Source of the DNA: Desulfocapsa sp.
GTDB taxonomy: Bacteria > Desulfobacterota > Desulfobulbia > Desulfobulbales > Desulfocapsaceae
Direction of reading: 5' to 3'
Assembly (NCBI GenBank): GCA_013792135.1
Contig: VMSP01000069.1
Span: 1-64,000, forward strand
Length of the DNA stretch: 64,000 nt
The notes beneath the pieces were generated by a model, which was not told the DNA's origin, made no database searches, and was given only the letters and a program-made list of their open reading frames with translations. This document shows positions 53,269 to 61,911 of the stretch, piece after piece. Position numbers and translations under genes: made by a program. Each line of letters starts with the position of its first letter. The first letter of the stretch is position 1.

Positions 53269-53970
53269 TTACAGGTCATCATCCCCACCACTCCTGACGG
53301 GTGTGGGAAAAAGAGGACGATCAAGTGAATTCCCTGCCATAATGTTTTCTCCAAGCTCGAACCCTACCCTCCGACTATCAGCCACCTGTTCTCTGCTATG
53401 CCCATATTTGGGATAGAAGCGATGAAACCAGGAGCTTCCAGCCTCCGGTACCTTCCCTGCCAATTTCAGGAAAACACCAATCGTTCTCCAAGGTTCAGGG
53501 GTGGGATGTGAAAAGACAATGGGAGCGACCACTTTCGCCCCACATCCTCTAAGCAATCTCCTGAGTCCAAAATAATGAACCCGCCAATACCCACGGCACG
53601 AGATAAAAGGAAGAACAACCTTGTCCCTAAACAATTTCTTCCCATCACGATCGAGGAGAGAGAGTACGGGACCGCTGGGATTATAAGACCAGGTTGGCCC
53701 AGCAAGAATAATAAGGTCCCATTGGTCAAAGCATCTGGAATTGACTGATTGCACAGGGTAACGTTTACGAAGAAAGGTCAGTACCATCATCAAAAACGTT
53801 GCACTGATAGACCCAATGGGAAATCGTAATTCAGATTCCGGAGTCAGTTGCTCCCAAAAAACATCTGCACCACTCTGCTCAAGCCCTTCAATCAAGCCAT
53901 TGAGGAGGTTTCTTGTTTGGCTGCTGAATGAGTAGGAAATTATAAGAATTCTTTTTTTATTCAAGGTCAT
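53269..53970 (-). CDS. Flavodoxin-fold NAD(P)H-dependent reductase-like protein
   Basis: A 233-residue protein with a flavodoxin-type phosphate loop near the start (IISYSFSSQTRNLLNGLIEG) and the second flavin contact LAGPTWSYNPSGPVLSLLD. The remainder (FISCRGYWRVHYFGLRRLL) resembles the group often annotated as dialkylresorcinol-condensing-type or simply flavodoxin family. Physiological role unknown. It stands alone between pilD (convergent) and the dsr operon. Confidence 0.65.
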   Translation of the reverse strand: MTLNKKRILIISYSFSSQTRNLLNGLIEGLEQSGADVFWEQLTPESELRFPIGSISATFLMMVLTFLRKRYPVQSVNSRCFDQWDLIILAGPTWSYNPSGPVLSLLDRDGKKLFRDKVVLPFISCRGYWRVHYFGLRRLLRGCGAKVVAPIVFSHPTPEPWRTIGVFLKLAGKVPEAGSSWFHRFYPKYGHSREQVADSRRVGFELGENIMAGNSLDRPLFPTPVRSGGDDDL

Positions 53971-54039
53971 AAACCACTATATACTTTCTGACTTACCATA
54001 CGTGAAAAACCTGTGAGAGACTATACCGCAGTTAGACAT

Positions 54040-54070
54040 AAAAAAAAAGCCCCCGATCTCTCGGAGGCTT
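54040..54070 (-). terminator. Rho-independent terminator of the dsr operon
   Basis: On the minus strand, GCCTCCGA-GAGA-TCGGGGGC is followed by nine Ts, 33 nt past the dsrP stop. A strong intrinsic terminator. Confidence 0.88.
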
Positions 54071-54102
54071 TGTATACAAGAAAAACTTGACTCGTTTGTT
54101 GT

Positions 54103-55275
54103 CTATTCTTCTATTTCATGCTCAACACCAACTGCGATCTTATAGAGCAGGGTCACAATCAGAAAACCAGTGGCCCAGATACCGAGGGTAATACCCAGCT
54201 CATTGGCAGTTGGAATATACTCGGTAATCTCATCCAGAGGATTAGGAACAAATCCGGCAAACACAAAACCAAGTCCCTTGTCAATCCACAAGGCAAAAAA
54301 GATCATTACGCAGGAAAGGCCAAGCAAAAATTCATTCTTTTTTCGGGCATAAGGCCAAGCAAAAAGTCCCAGGGCGCCGAAGTTCAACACCACTGAAGTC
54401 CACATGAATGGCACCAGATTGTTATACATATGTCCATGGTGCTCAAGTCCGAAGAAGAGATATTCTATGCTGTGCTTATGACCAGGCATATTGGAATAAT
54501 AGCCCACAAAAACCTCAAGTAACACAAAGAAGGTGTTCAAGATGGCGGCGTACATGATGATCGTCACCAGCTTGTCCATCGCTTTCTTGCCAGCATCAAA
54601 ATTAGCAACACGCTTCAGAATCAGACAAGCAATGATGATAAGGGCAGGACCGGCGGCAAAGGCTGAAGCCAGAAAACGTGGGGCAATAATGGCTGACAGC
54701 CAGAAGTGCCGCCCGGGCAGACCACAGTAGAGCATGGCGGTCACGGTGTGGATTGAAACCGCAAAGGGTATGGAGAGATAGACAAAGAAGTAGATCCACT
54801 TGGGAGGATGCACCTGTTTTCTCTCAGCAGTCAGGATCACCCAGCCGCAAAGGATATTGAGAAAGAGATAGCCATTCAGAACAATCATGTCATAAAAGAG
54901 CATGGAACTGGGTGTTGGATGGAACACCACATTCAAGGCCCTGGTTGGCTGACCAAGATCGGCCATGATAAAGAGCAGACACATGACGATGGCAGCAATA
55001 GCCAGAAACTCTCCAAGAATCGTAATCTTACCAAAGACCTTAAAATCATGAACATAATAGGGCAGTACCAGCATCACCCCTCCAGCGGCTACACCAACCA
55101 GAAAAGTAAACTGGGAAATATAAAGCCCCCATGAGACATCACGGCTCATACCCGTCATTCCAAGGCCGAAGAGATACTGCCGGGCATAACAGGCAACACC
55201 TACAGCAATGAACATTCCTAAAAATGCAAGCCAGATCCAATAAGCCGGCTTGCCTTTGAGTGTTTTTTCAATCAT
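54103..55275 (-). CDS. dsrP: DsrP, NrfD-type quinone-interacting membrane subunit
   Basis: Integral membrane subunit of DsrMKJOP, of the NrfD/PsrC type, exchanging electrons between the quinone pool and periplasmic DsrO/DsrJ. The 390 residues make about ten helices. Visible segments are YARQYLFGLGMTGMSRDVSW, FLVGVAAGGVMLVLP, MADLGQPTRALNVVFHPTPSS and FWLSAIIAPRFLASAFAAGP. It is the last gene of the operon, 7 nt after dsrO, with a strong terminator behind it. It contains no haem motif, as expected. Confidence 0.95.
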   Translation of the reverse strand: MIEKTLKGKPAYWIWLAFLGMFIAVGVACYARQYLFGLGMTGMSRDVSWGLYISQFTFLVGVAAGGVMLVLPYYVHDFKVFGKITILGEFLAIAAIVMCLLFIMADLGQPTRALNVVFHPTPSSMLFYDMIVLNGYLFLNILCGWVILTAERKQVHPPKWIYFFVYLSIPFAVSIHTVTAMLYCGLPGRHFWLSAIIAPRFLASAFAAGPALIIIACLILKRVANFDAGKKAMDKLVTIIMYAAILNTFFVLLEVFVGYYSNMPGHKHSIEYLFFGLEHHGHMYNNLVPFMWTSVVLNFGALGLFAWPYARKKNEFLLGLSCVMIFFALWIDKGLGFVFAGFVPNPLDEITEYIPTANELGITLGIWATGFLIVTLLYKIAVGVEHEIEE

Positions 55276-55282
55276 GACTCCC

Positions 55283-56110
55283 TCACACTATGTAGAAGAC
55301 TGAAGGTTTAGTACCCAGTGCAGCATTCCGCTGGATAGTAAACTCCTTATCAAGAAGCTGTCTGATCTCTGACTGTGCATCATTCAGATCACCAAAAACA
55401 ATGGCTCCCGTTCCTTGGCAGGCCTCTACACAGGCAGGTTCCTGCCCAAGGGCCAAGCGCTCGCCGCAGAAGTTGCATTTCTCGACAACGCCCCGCATAC
55501 GGCTTGGAAAATCCTTATTATATTTTTTAATATACGGTCGAGGATCTTCCCAGTTGAAGCTTCTCGCCCCGTACGGGCAGGCAGCCATACAGAATCGACA
55601 GCCGATACAGCGATGAAAGTCCATAGCCACAATGCCATTCGCCTTCACCCTGAAGGTGGCCTTAGTAGGACAGGCACGCACACATGGCGGATTGTCACAA
55701 TGGTTACAGAGGACCGCAAAGTCAGTTTCCTTAACATCTTTTGCTAAATGGTAGGAAGACTCTACGGGAAAGACATTTGCAAAAGGGGCCTTCCAGAGCC
55801 ATTTGATCTCACTCTTCCGGTTATCAAACTGAGGAATATTATGGGCATCAATACAGGCGGCAATTGCCTTATCAAGCAGCTCAGGCTGTTCCGTAATCTT
55901 GCGCATATCGATGACCATGCCCAGACGAACTCCCTGCGGAGCAGCCTCGACCGGCGCCCCATGAACAGCCTCTGCCGCATGTCCTTCAGCAGCACCCTGC
56001 TCGGAGGCAAGGGCGCTTGCAGAGCTCAGCCTGACAAAAGCCGGGGCTCCGATCCCTGCAAGCGCGGTTACACCTGCGATCTTGAGGAAATTTCTTCTTT
56101 GCTTATCCAT
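55283..56110 (-). CDS. dsrO: DsrO, periplasmic iron-sulfur subunit
   Basis: Periplasmic ferredoxin-like subunit with several [4Fe-4S] clusters. The 275 residues start with a twin-arginine signal (MDKQRRNFLKIAGVTALAG). Cysteine blocks are CNHCDNPPCVRACP, CIGCRFCMAACPYG and CNFCGERLALG...CVEACQG. The ATG at 56110 overlaps the dsrJ stop (TAATG) and has AAGGAGG ten bases upstream; longer starts are out of register with the signal peptide. TatC encoded at 28 kb could export it. Confidence 0.95.
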   Translation of the reverse strand: MDKQRRNFLKIAGVTALAGIGAPAFVRLSSASALASEQGAAEGHAAEAVHGAPVEAAPQGVRLGMVIDMRKITEQPELLDKAIAACIDAHNIPQFDNRKSEIKWLWKAPFANVFPVESSYHLAKDVKETDFAVLCNHCDNPPCVRACPTKATFRVKANGIVAMDFHRCIGCRFCMAACPYGARSFNWEDPRPYIKKYNKDFPSRMRGVVEKCNFCGERLALGQEPACVEACQGTGAIVFGDLNDAQSEIRQLLDKEFTIQRNAALGTKPSVFYIV

Positions 56111-56508
56111 TATTGGGTCTCCTCCTTCGATACCGCTTCCTTGGGAGTCAGATGACAGTCCCAACAGTATGGTTTTACAGCTGCATAGGTATGGCAACTA
56201 TCACAGAATTTTTCTTTATTGCTATGACACTGCATGCACGCCTGTTGCAGGCCCTTGCGGTAGTCCTTTCCTTCGACCGTAACAACGGTACGATTGTCGT
56301 CGCGCAGGACATTATCCCGCCACTCATTTAAGAGCTGCATATGATTGGCCCGCATATACTCAACAGACTCAACACATTTTTTTTCTCCACCCGGGGGTAG
56401 CTCAGGTTTTGGCACGGTAGCTGCCTTTAAACCATTGAACCAGATGGGGAAAGTCACAATGAGGACGAAAATAATCAGTCCTGGTATGATTGTTCCTTTA
56501 TTGTACAT
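56110..56508 (-). CDS. dsrJ: DsrJ, triheme cytochrome c
   Basis: Small periplasmic triheme cytochrome c of the Dsr membrane complex, 132 residues. An uncleaved N-terminal membrane anchor (about 7-24) precedes three haem motifs: CMQCH, CDSCH and CWDCH. An additional Cys (KKCVESVEYMRANHM) lies where DsrJ proteins have the unusual Cys ligand of one haem. It is 28 nt after dsrK and overlaps dsrO by one base. Confidence 0.95.
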   Translation of the reverse strand: MYNKGTIIPGLIIFVLIVTFPIWFNGLKAATVPKPELPPGGEKKCVESVEYMRANHMQLLNEWRDNVLRDDNRTVVTVEGKDYRKGLQQACMQCHSNKEKFCDSCHTYAAVKPYCWDCHLTPKEAVSKEETQ

Positions 56509-56536
56509 TATACTGTTTCCTCCGTTCCGGTCCGGT

Positions 56537-58168
56537 TTAGACTAAGGTCCTGAGACCCTCATCAAGTTCTTGTCGATTCTCACCATCCATTACCAGGGCA
56601 TTACCAACCAGTTCAGAAAGTCCGCACACTTTACATCCAGGGTTCCAGTAATTCATGAGCGAGGTCAGGGTGGCACGGTCAATGGCACACACACAAGCAA
56701 GGGTATTGACATCATGCTTATCAATCACATGTTTCACGGCATTGGCTCGTGGCAGTCCTGAACGCATCCTGAGCTCCATGATCTCATCGGTGTTGAGACC
56801 GGTACCGGATCCGCAACAGAAGGTCTGTTCCCGAATGGTATTCTCGGGCATCTCGACCCAGTTATCCAAAACATGATCGAGGATATAGCGTGGTTCATCC
56901 AAAAGCCCCATGGCTCGGGCCGGATTACAGGAATCATGGAAGGTTGCCTTGACATGGGCATTGCGGCTCTTGTCAAGTTTCAACTTACCATTTTTGATCA
57001 AATCAGCTGTAAACTCGCTTATATGCACCATCTTGGTGGAAGCGGCATTGTTAAATGTGGTTCCGGTAATAGCTGATTTCGGCACCTCCAGGAAATCAGC
57101 AGGGCCATTCATGGTATCCATATACTGATGAATAACGCGCCACATATGACCGCATTCACCACCTATTATATACTTCACACCCAGGCGCTTAGCCTCGGCA
57201 TACATCTTGCCGTTGAGCTTCTTCATCAACTCATTGTTGGTAAAGAGGCCGAAATTTCCACCCTCAGAGGCATAAGTGGACAGGGTGTAGTCCAGGCCGA
57301 TATGCTCAAAGAGAAGTAGATAACCCATGGCCGTATAGAGACCAGGTTCGGCAAAGACATCAGCGGAAGGGGTGATAAACAGAACCTCCGCCCCCTTGCG
57401 GTTAAAGGTGTGATTCATCTTTACACCGGTCAGATTCTCAACATCTTCGGCCAGGAAATCAACATTATCCTTGAAGGTATGAGGCTGTAACCCCATATGA
57501 TTACCGGTACGATTGGAATTTGAGGCTGGCTCGAGGATCCAGTTGATCCCCACACCCACCAGATGCAGTAGTTCACGGAGCATCATGGTGACCTCGGCAG
57601 TATCAATACCGTAGGGACAGAAAACTGAGCAACGACGGCACTCGGTACACTGGTAGGAGTACATGAACCACTCCTTAAGTACTCCTACAGTCATCTCCCG
57701 AGCACCAGCCATTTTCCCAAGTAACTTACCACCAAGAGTAAAGTCATTGCGATAGACAGACCTCAGCAGCTCTGCGCGTAAGACCGGCATGTTTTTGGGA
57801 TCTCCGGTTCCGAGGAAGAAGTGACACTTATCGGCACAGGCCCCGCAGCGGACGCAACAATCCATAAAGATCTTCAGAGAACGGAATTTATCCAGACGCT
57901 CTTTGAGACCCTTGAGGATAATATCCTGCCACCCCTCAGGAAGCTTCCAGTCATCATCCTCCGGAGACCACTCACGGGCATTGGGAAAGCTCAGGTCCTT
58001 CTGGCTGTTCAGGTATTCGACCTTTTCCTTTTTGGCCGGATAGGCAAAATTACCCGGTTTAAAAATCGCAGGGATATCCATCCAATCTTTGGTCGGCACT
58101 GCTCCTGTCGCCAAGGACGGCCCCTGCACTACGCTTTTCGATAATTGTTCTAATTTTGGAACTGCCAT
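56537..58168 (-). CDS. dsrK: DsrK, cytoplasmic HdrD-like catalytic subunit
   Basis: Cytoplasmic iron-sulfur subunit related to heterodisulfide reductase HdrD, thought to reduce the DsrC trisulfide. The 543 residues have ferredoxin-type blocks CCVRCGACADKCHFF (about 104-118) and CTECRRCSVFCPYG. CCG-type cysteine regions follow with GGECGHMW, HDSCNPARAMGL, TFCCGSGTG and a final CKVCGL. The N-terminal region is as long as in other DsrK. It lies between dsrM and dsrJ. Confidence 0.96.
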   Translation of the reverse strand: MAVPKLEQLSKSVVQGPSLATGAVPTKDWMDIPAIFKPGNFAYPAKKEKVEYLNSQKDLSFPNAREWSPEDDDWKLPEGWQDIILKGLKERLDKFRSLKIFMDCCVRCGACADKCHFFLGTGDPKNMPVLRAELLRSVYRNDFTLGGKLLGKMAGAREMTVGVLKEWFMYSYQCTECRRCSVFCPYGIDTAEVTMMLRELLHLVGVGINWILEPASNSNRTGNHMGLQPHTFKDNVDFLAEDVENLTGVKMNHTFNRKGAEVLFITPSADVFAEPGLYTAMGYLLLFEHIGLDYTLSTYASEGGNFGLFTNNELMKKLNGKMYAEAKRLGVKYIIGGECGHMWRVIHQYMDTMNGPADFLEVPKSAITGTTFNNAASTKMVHISEFTADLIKNGKLKLDKSRNAHVKATFHDSCNPARAMGLLDEPRYILDHVLDNWVEMPENTIREQTFCCGSGTGLNTDEIMELRMRSGLPRANAVKHVIDKHDVNTLACVCAIDRATLTSLMNYWNPGCKVCGLSELVGNALVMDGENRQELDEGLRTLV

Positions 58169-58209
58169 CGTTATCTATCCTTATAAGCTAGTTTTGGGTG
58201 TGGACAATC

Positions 58210-59235
58210 TCACGCCTCGTCCTTTGTGGCTGACAGCTCTTTCTCAACCGGAATACCCGCATCCACCATAAACTCCCTGAACTCATCCTCGTACCCTGCA
58301 TAGGAATGAGGTTTAATCGCTGGATCATTCCAGGGATTGATGTGTCGTTTTGCCCGGCTGTTATTGGCCATATTCCTGGTGGGACTCATGAACACGCCAC
58401 CCATGTGCATCAATTTACTGAATGGGAAATAGGCAAGCAGGATAGAGACCAGAAAGAGATGGATATAAAAGATGGCCCCGATCTTGGCATTGATCACCGG
58501 AGAAAAGGTCACCAGGCCCGTTGCCAGATTCTTGATATTGACGATGTCAATATCAGTGCGCAGAAAGTAACGCATCAGAATACCGGTCACACCGATGGCA
58601 AAGATCAGCACCAGCGGGAAATAATCGTTATTCAGTGAGATATAACGAACATGACGGTTCACAAGACGACGCCCGAAGAGAAGAAGAAGCCCGCCCAGAA
58701 GTGTCACACTTGAAAGATAGAGTGTAGGTGCACCGATCTGCAGCATGGAATCGACGCTTTCAATGGCAGACAGCCAGAAAGGAATGGAATCAACAAAAAG
58801 ACGCATATGCCTGATCACTATCAGGAGGAAGGAATAATGAAAGAGCAGGGCAAAAAGCCACAACCACTTGGATGATTCATAGGTGATTTTGGGTCCGTCA
58901 TGGATCTCTGATTTTGTATTCCTGAACAGTGATCTGAAGAGAAAAATCTCCAGAAACATCCTGGCCACGACTTCAGAGGTCTTAGTGGGACAGTCCAGTT
59001 TGTCCTGCTTAATGAAATCCAATGACACACCCTGACCACATGTGGTGGGGATGGAAAAAGGAACAGGTGATTTTGCCCATTGTGTGATCCGGTAGACAAA
59101 GCCACCCACAAAGAGCATCATGGCCAGATACGGTATGGCAACACCAAATAAGTATTGCATACCCGGTATCTGGGATCCTAGCCCTGCAATCAAGATCAGA
59201 GCAATGACTGCCAGGAATGAGAAGGCGTACTTCAT
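58210..59235 (-). CDS. dsrM: DsrM, membrane cytochrome b subunit
   Basis: Membrane cytochrome b related to NarI/HdrE that takes electrons from menaquinol and passes them to DsrK. The 341 residues have about six membrane helices with candidate haem His in LFHYSFLLIVIRHMRLF and FYIHLFLVSILLAYFPFSKLMH. The C-terminal segment HMGGVFMSPTRNM is typical. First dsr gene proper; 75 nt after the RsbRD-N gene. Confidence 0.95.
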   Translation of the reverse strand: MKYAFSFLAVIALILIAGLGSQIPGMQYLFGVAIPYLAMMLFVGGFVYRITQWAKSPVPFSIPTTCGQGVSLDFIKQDKLDCPTKTSEVVARMFLEIFLFRSLFRNTKSEIHDGPKITYESSKWLWLFALLFHYSFLLIVIRHMRLFVDSIPFWLSAIESVDSMLQIGAPTLYLSSVTLLGGLLLLFGRRLVNRHVRYISLNNDYFPLVLIFAIGVTGILMRYFLRTDIDIVNIKNLATGLVTFSPVINAKIGAIFYIHLFLVSILLAYFPFSKLMHMGGVFMSPTRNMANNSRAKRHINPWNDPAIKPHSYAGYEDEFREFMVDAGIPVEKELSATKDEA

Positions 59236-59310
59236 TTCTTACCTCGCTTCAAATTGAACAGTGTTGGAAACTGCGTGGAATTTCAACCCCCCTTCCAGCC
59301 CAGCACCCAG

Positions 59311-59865
59311 TTAGTGGCTTTCAACAGCCTTAATAGACTCCTGAATATTGGTTTTCAGCAAATTCGTCGGACATTTGCTGTCAGTAAGAATATAATTGCC
59401 GGTCTTTATTTCCTGAATCCGGACCTGATACAAGCGTTCCCGACATTGCATGTACAGGTCAAAGGCGGCAAGCACAGCTAGATCAACCGCAAACTCAAAA
59501 TCATACAGTTCCTGAACGAGATGACATCTTTCCTTGTCCTTTGCCAGAATCTCACGGGTGATATGCTTGACCGCATGGATCGGCCCCACTGCTACTGATG
59601 CTGCAAACTCTTGAATGGCGCGAATGAGCATGATCTGCTCCAGAGGCGCAACAAACTCTTTGGGGTCGGCATTTCGAGCAAGCAGGCCGAATAGGGACTC
59701 CAAGGCTTCCCTGATATTGCCGCCAACAGGATTAGCGAACTTATCCTTTTCTTTTTTAAAAAAGGATGATGACTCATAGGTCGACAGGGTGTAATTAACC
59801 CACCTGTCAACAATCTTCTCCCTATGATTTCTAAATGCCTCATCAAGCTTGATTTCAAGATTCAT
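59311..59865 (-). CDS. RsbRD N-terminal-domain protein upstream of dsrM
   Basis: A 184-residue helical protein with the RsbRD-N type fold (IVDRWVNYTLSTYESSSFF, NIREALESLFGLL, IMLIRAIQEFAASVAVGPIH). In many sulfate reducers a gene of this type sits directly before dsrMKJOP, and its function there is unproven. Stressosome-type RsbR proteins carry this domain in front of STAS, but no STAS is present here. AAGGA lies six bases before the ATG. It probably shares one transcript with dsrMKJOP from the promoter at 59904-59932. Confidence 0.85.
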   Translation of the reverse strand: MNLEIKLDEAFRNHREKIVDRWVNYTLSTYESSSFFKKEKDKFANPVGGNIREALESLFGLLARNADPKEFVAPLEQIMLIRAIQEFAASVAVGPIHAVKHITREILAKDKERCHLVQELYDFEFAVDLAVLAAFDLYMQCRERLYQVRIQEIKTGNYILTDSKCPTNLLKTNIQESIKAVESH

Positions 59866-59903
59866 TCATCACCAATCCTTAGCCCTTCATAGGCACTATA
59901 CTA

Positions 59904-59932
59904 CTATTAAATGAATCATCATTCATAAGCAA
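59904..59932 (-). promoter_or_regulatory. Putative dsr operon promoter with palindromic spacer
   Basis: On the minus strand, TTGCTT, 17 nt, TAATAG. The spacer almost exactly contains ATGAATGATGATTCAT, an inverted repeat (ATGAAT/ATTCAT). A dimeric repressor bound there would cover the promoter. About 39 nt lie between the -10 and the start codon of the RsbRD-N gene. Confidence 0.5.
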
Positions 59933-60132
59933 CGAGCTTTATCACTTTTTTTTCTGTAAATCAAGATTTTTTTACAGCACCTCACATATCTGTTTCGCCC
60001 ATATTTTTTTATATAAAGCGATGAATATTCTTTCATTCAAAGCATGAACCATCACAGCCGGACAGCTTTTTATTCTCTTTCATCGCCATCTCATTTTTAA
60101 TCTTCAGGATTGAGCATCCGCCCCCGCTGTTA

Positions 60133-60915
60133 CTATTTTTTTTCCACCTGCTGGATGGCCTTTGCCTGATCCTGAGCGAGGTCCAGTGTGGCAAAGGTCG
60201 GGGAACGGGGCAAGCTCATTACGATCTCACTGATTTCATCTATCTCGATCTTTCCAAATCCTGTCTGCAGGTCGAGGACATGCCCACCTCGAGTCCTGTT
60301 TCTATTCAGAAAATGAAAGTGATACCCCGGAACATTTAACCCCTGCATAAAATCGGGAGTATAAAACCCGATTAGAGTCCCCTCCGTATCTTCATATTGG
60401 AACACGGCCTGTTCCTTGACCACCTCGACCAAAGGGCGGTAGGGAGGAAGCTGGGTCGGGACAGAACGAACCATCATTTTGCGAAAAAGGCCAGGAATTC
60501 GGAAAGCGTAAAAGTGATTCCGATTGGTTACGAGTCGATCCAGATTCTGCTGCAACCCCTGATAATTCACTTCACCAGGCAGATCCGCATTCTGATCGAC
60601 ATCAAATTGGGTAACAACGGCAAACGGTGTATTCTGCTCGCCTTTAACCGGATAGGCAACGCCGTCCATCTTGACCTGATAAAAACGTCCGCCCAGAGCC
60701 ACCATTTCTCCATCCAGGTGGTTAAAGGTGCCCAGCCCCAAATCACCATGAGCCGCTAAATCTGAAAAACTCAAATCTCCATCATAGAACCCCTTGAGCA
60801 GACCATTGATTGTCGAATACTGAAACAGGCTATCTGCCAATTCTGCTGCATGAGCGGTTAAGGTCAGTGTTAAAAAAAGAAAGGAAAAGACGACCAACCG
60901 GATACATACTAGCAT
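60133..60915 (-). CDS. budA: Exported alpha-acetolactate decarboxylase
   Basis: Converts alpha-acetolactate to acetoin. The 260 residues begin with a signal peptide (MLVCIRLVVFSFLFLTLT..., cleavage near AHA-AEL). The AlsD/BudA domain follows: LFQYSTINGLLKGFYDGDL, HGDLGLGTFNHLDGEM, the PVKGEQNTPFAVVTQFD strand, EDTEGTLIGFYTPDFMQGLN, and the zinc-binding GYHFHFLNRNRTRGGHVLD. GGAGGG directly before the ATG at 60915 sets the start and therefore the signal peptide. An exported form would act outside the cytoplasm. No acetolactate synthase is adjacent. Confidence 0.9.
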   Translation of the reverse strand: MLVCIRLVVFSFLFLTLTLTAHAAELADSLFQYSTINGLLKGFYDGDLSFSDLAAHGDLGLGTFNHLDGEMVALGGRFYQVKMDGVAYPVKGEQNTPFAVVTQFDVDQNADLPGEVNYQGLQQNLDRLVTNRNHFYAFRIPGLFRKMMVRSVPTQLPPYRPLVEVVKEQAVFQYEDTEGTLIGFYTPDFMQGLNVPGYHFHFLNRNRTRGGHVLDLQTGFGKIEIDEISEIVMSLPRSPTFATLDLAQDQAKAIQQVEKK

Positions 60916-61290
60916 AATCCCTCCAGAATTCTTTTTGCCCCTTAATGCGGGGCAACTATAGAACAAGAAAAGGTGAAAAATTCTTCATTCAATTCATCAA
61001 TAATATTTAGCGAGAACTCAGGTAACTGTATTTTCAGGGCCCGTAGATTCTGATGATTGAGCTGTTGGAAATTGACCCAGAGGGGCCTGAGGGGCCTGGC
61101 AAGCATGCGGGGCCAAAGTAAAGTGCACAGGTAAATGATTTATTACAATGGTGTTATCTCCCCATAGTTACCTGAAGGAAAAGATAGCATCATGCTTTTA
61201 CTGAGAAATTTTCAAGCCAAGATACATATTACTCTCAAAGAAAAGTTGCCATATCAAAACGTTCAAAGACTCTCCTCTCTAATCCACTCT
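60916..61290. other. Non-coding region with a short direct repeat
   Basis: No gene seen. A short GAGGGGCCTG duplication occurs near 61080-61096. Probably holds the budA promoter, which I could not define. Confidence 0.4.
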
Positions 61291-61339
61291 GTACCAAACC
61301 AAAAAGGAACGACAAAGTCGTTCCTTTTTGGTTTGGTAC
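61291..61339 (-). terminator. Very strong hairpin terminator
   Basis: Perfect 23-bp arms (61291-61313 and 61317-61339) with loop AAA (loop TTT on the minus strand). The arms include AAAAAGG/CCTTTTT, so an internal T run lies on either strand. It is 17 nt past the stop of the exported protein gene. Confidence 0.8.
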
Positions 61340-61355
61340 ACGGAGCGGGAGCTCC

Positions 61356-61799
61356 CTATTTCACCTTTTCAATCTCGATAAGGCCAATCCTCGAATTATT
61401 CTCTTTATCGCCGTCATTGAGGATGACAAGCTCTATGGAATCATTTTCAAGGATATCACCCATCAGGATATCTTCATCATGATCAACCATATAGAGATGC
61501 TTACCATCCTTTGATATAACACCGGAAAAACCTTCCGTAATCTTTTTATTGTCATGGGATTTAAGGAAATAGGTACGTTCTCCAGTGAAAAATCGTCCTT
61601 GCTGCTCCTTGATTGTCCATTTACCCTCCACATCTGCAGCCGTAAAAAAACCTCTTGTCTCATGATGATGGCCATAGCTCATTGTTTTCCACTTTCCGGT
61701 AAGATCAGGCATCGGGCTTGAAGCCGCTAGAACACCACCCGCTGAAAACAGTATACAGGACGCAAATGCAACAGCCACTGCAATCGTTTTTTTCATCAT
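61356..61799 (-). CDS. Exported hypothetical protein
   Basis: 147 residues with a signal peptide (KKTIAVAVAFASCILFSAGG, cleavage near VLA-AS). A beta-rich domain follows, with LTGKWKTMSYGHHHETRGFF, WTIKEQQGRFFTGERTYF, FSGVISKDGKHLYMVDHDED and an acidic end. The GKW opening and strand pattern suggest a small lipocalin-like or avidin-like barrel, but I do not recognise the family. The GHHHE run could bind a metal. Transcribed alone between the protease gene and a strong terminator. Confidence 0.7.
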   Translation of the reverse strand: MMKKTIAVAVAFASCILFSAGGVLAASSPMPDLTGKWKTMSYGHHHETRGFFTAADVEGKWTIKEQQGRFFTGERTYFLKSHDNKKITEGFSGVISKDGKHLYMVDHDEDILMGDILENDSIELVILNDGDKENNSRIGLIEIEKVK

Positions 61800-61911
61800 A
61801 TCTCCTTAAGTGTTGAGTGTTAGCAAATCTACTTTCAAGTCAATTTTTCCTAAGGATAATCTGGAGCAGAGCAACTTTTTATAGTCAAAAGCTATTAATG
61901 GTTATACGTTT

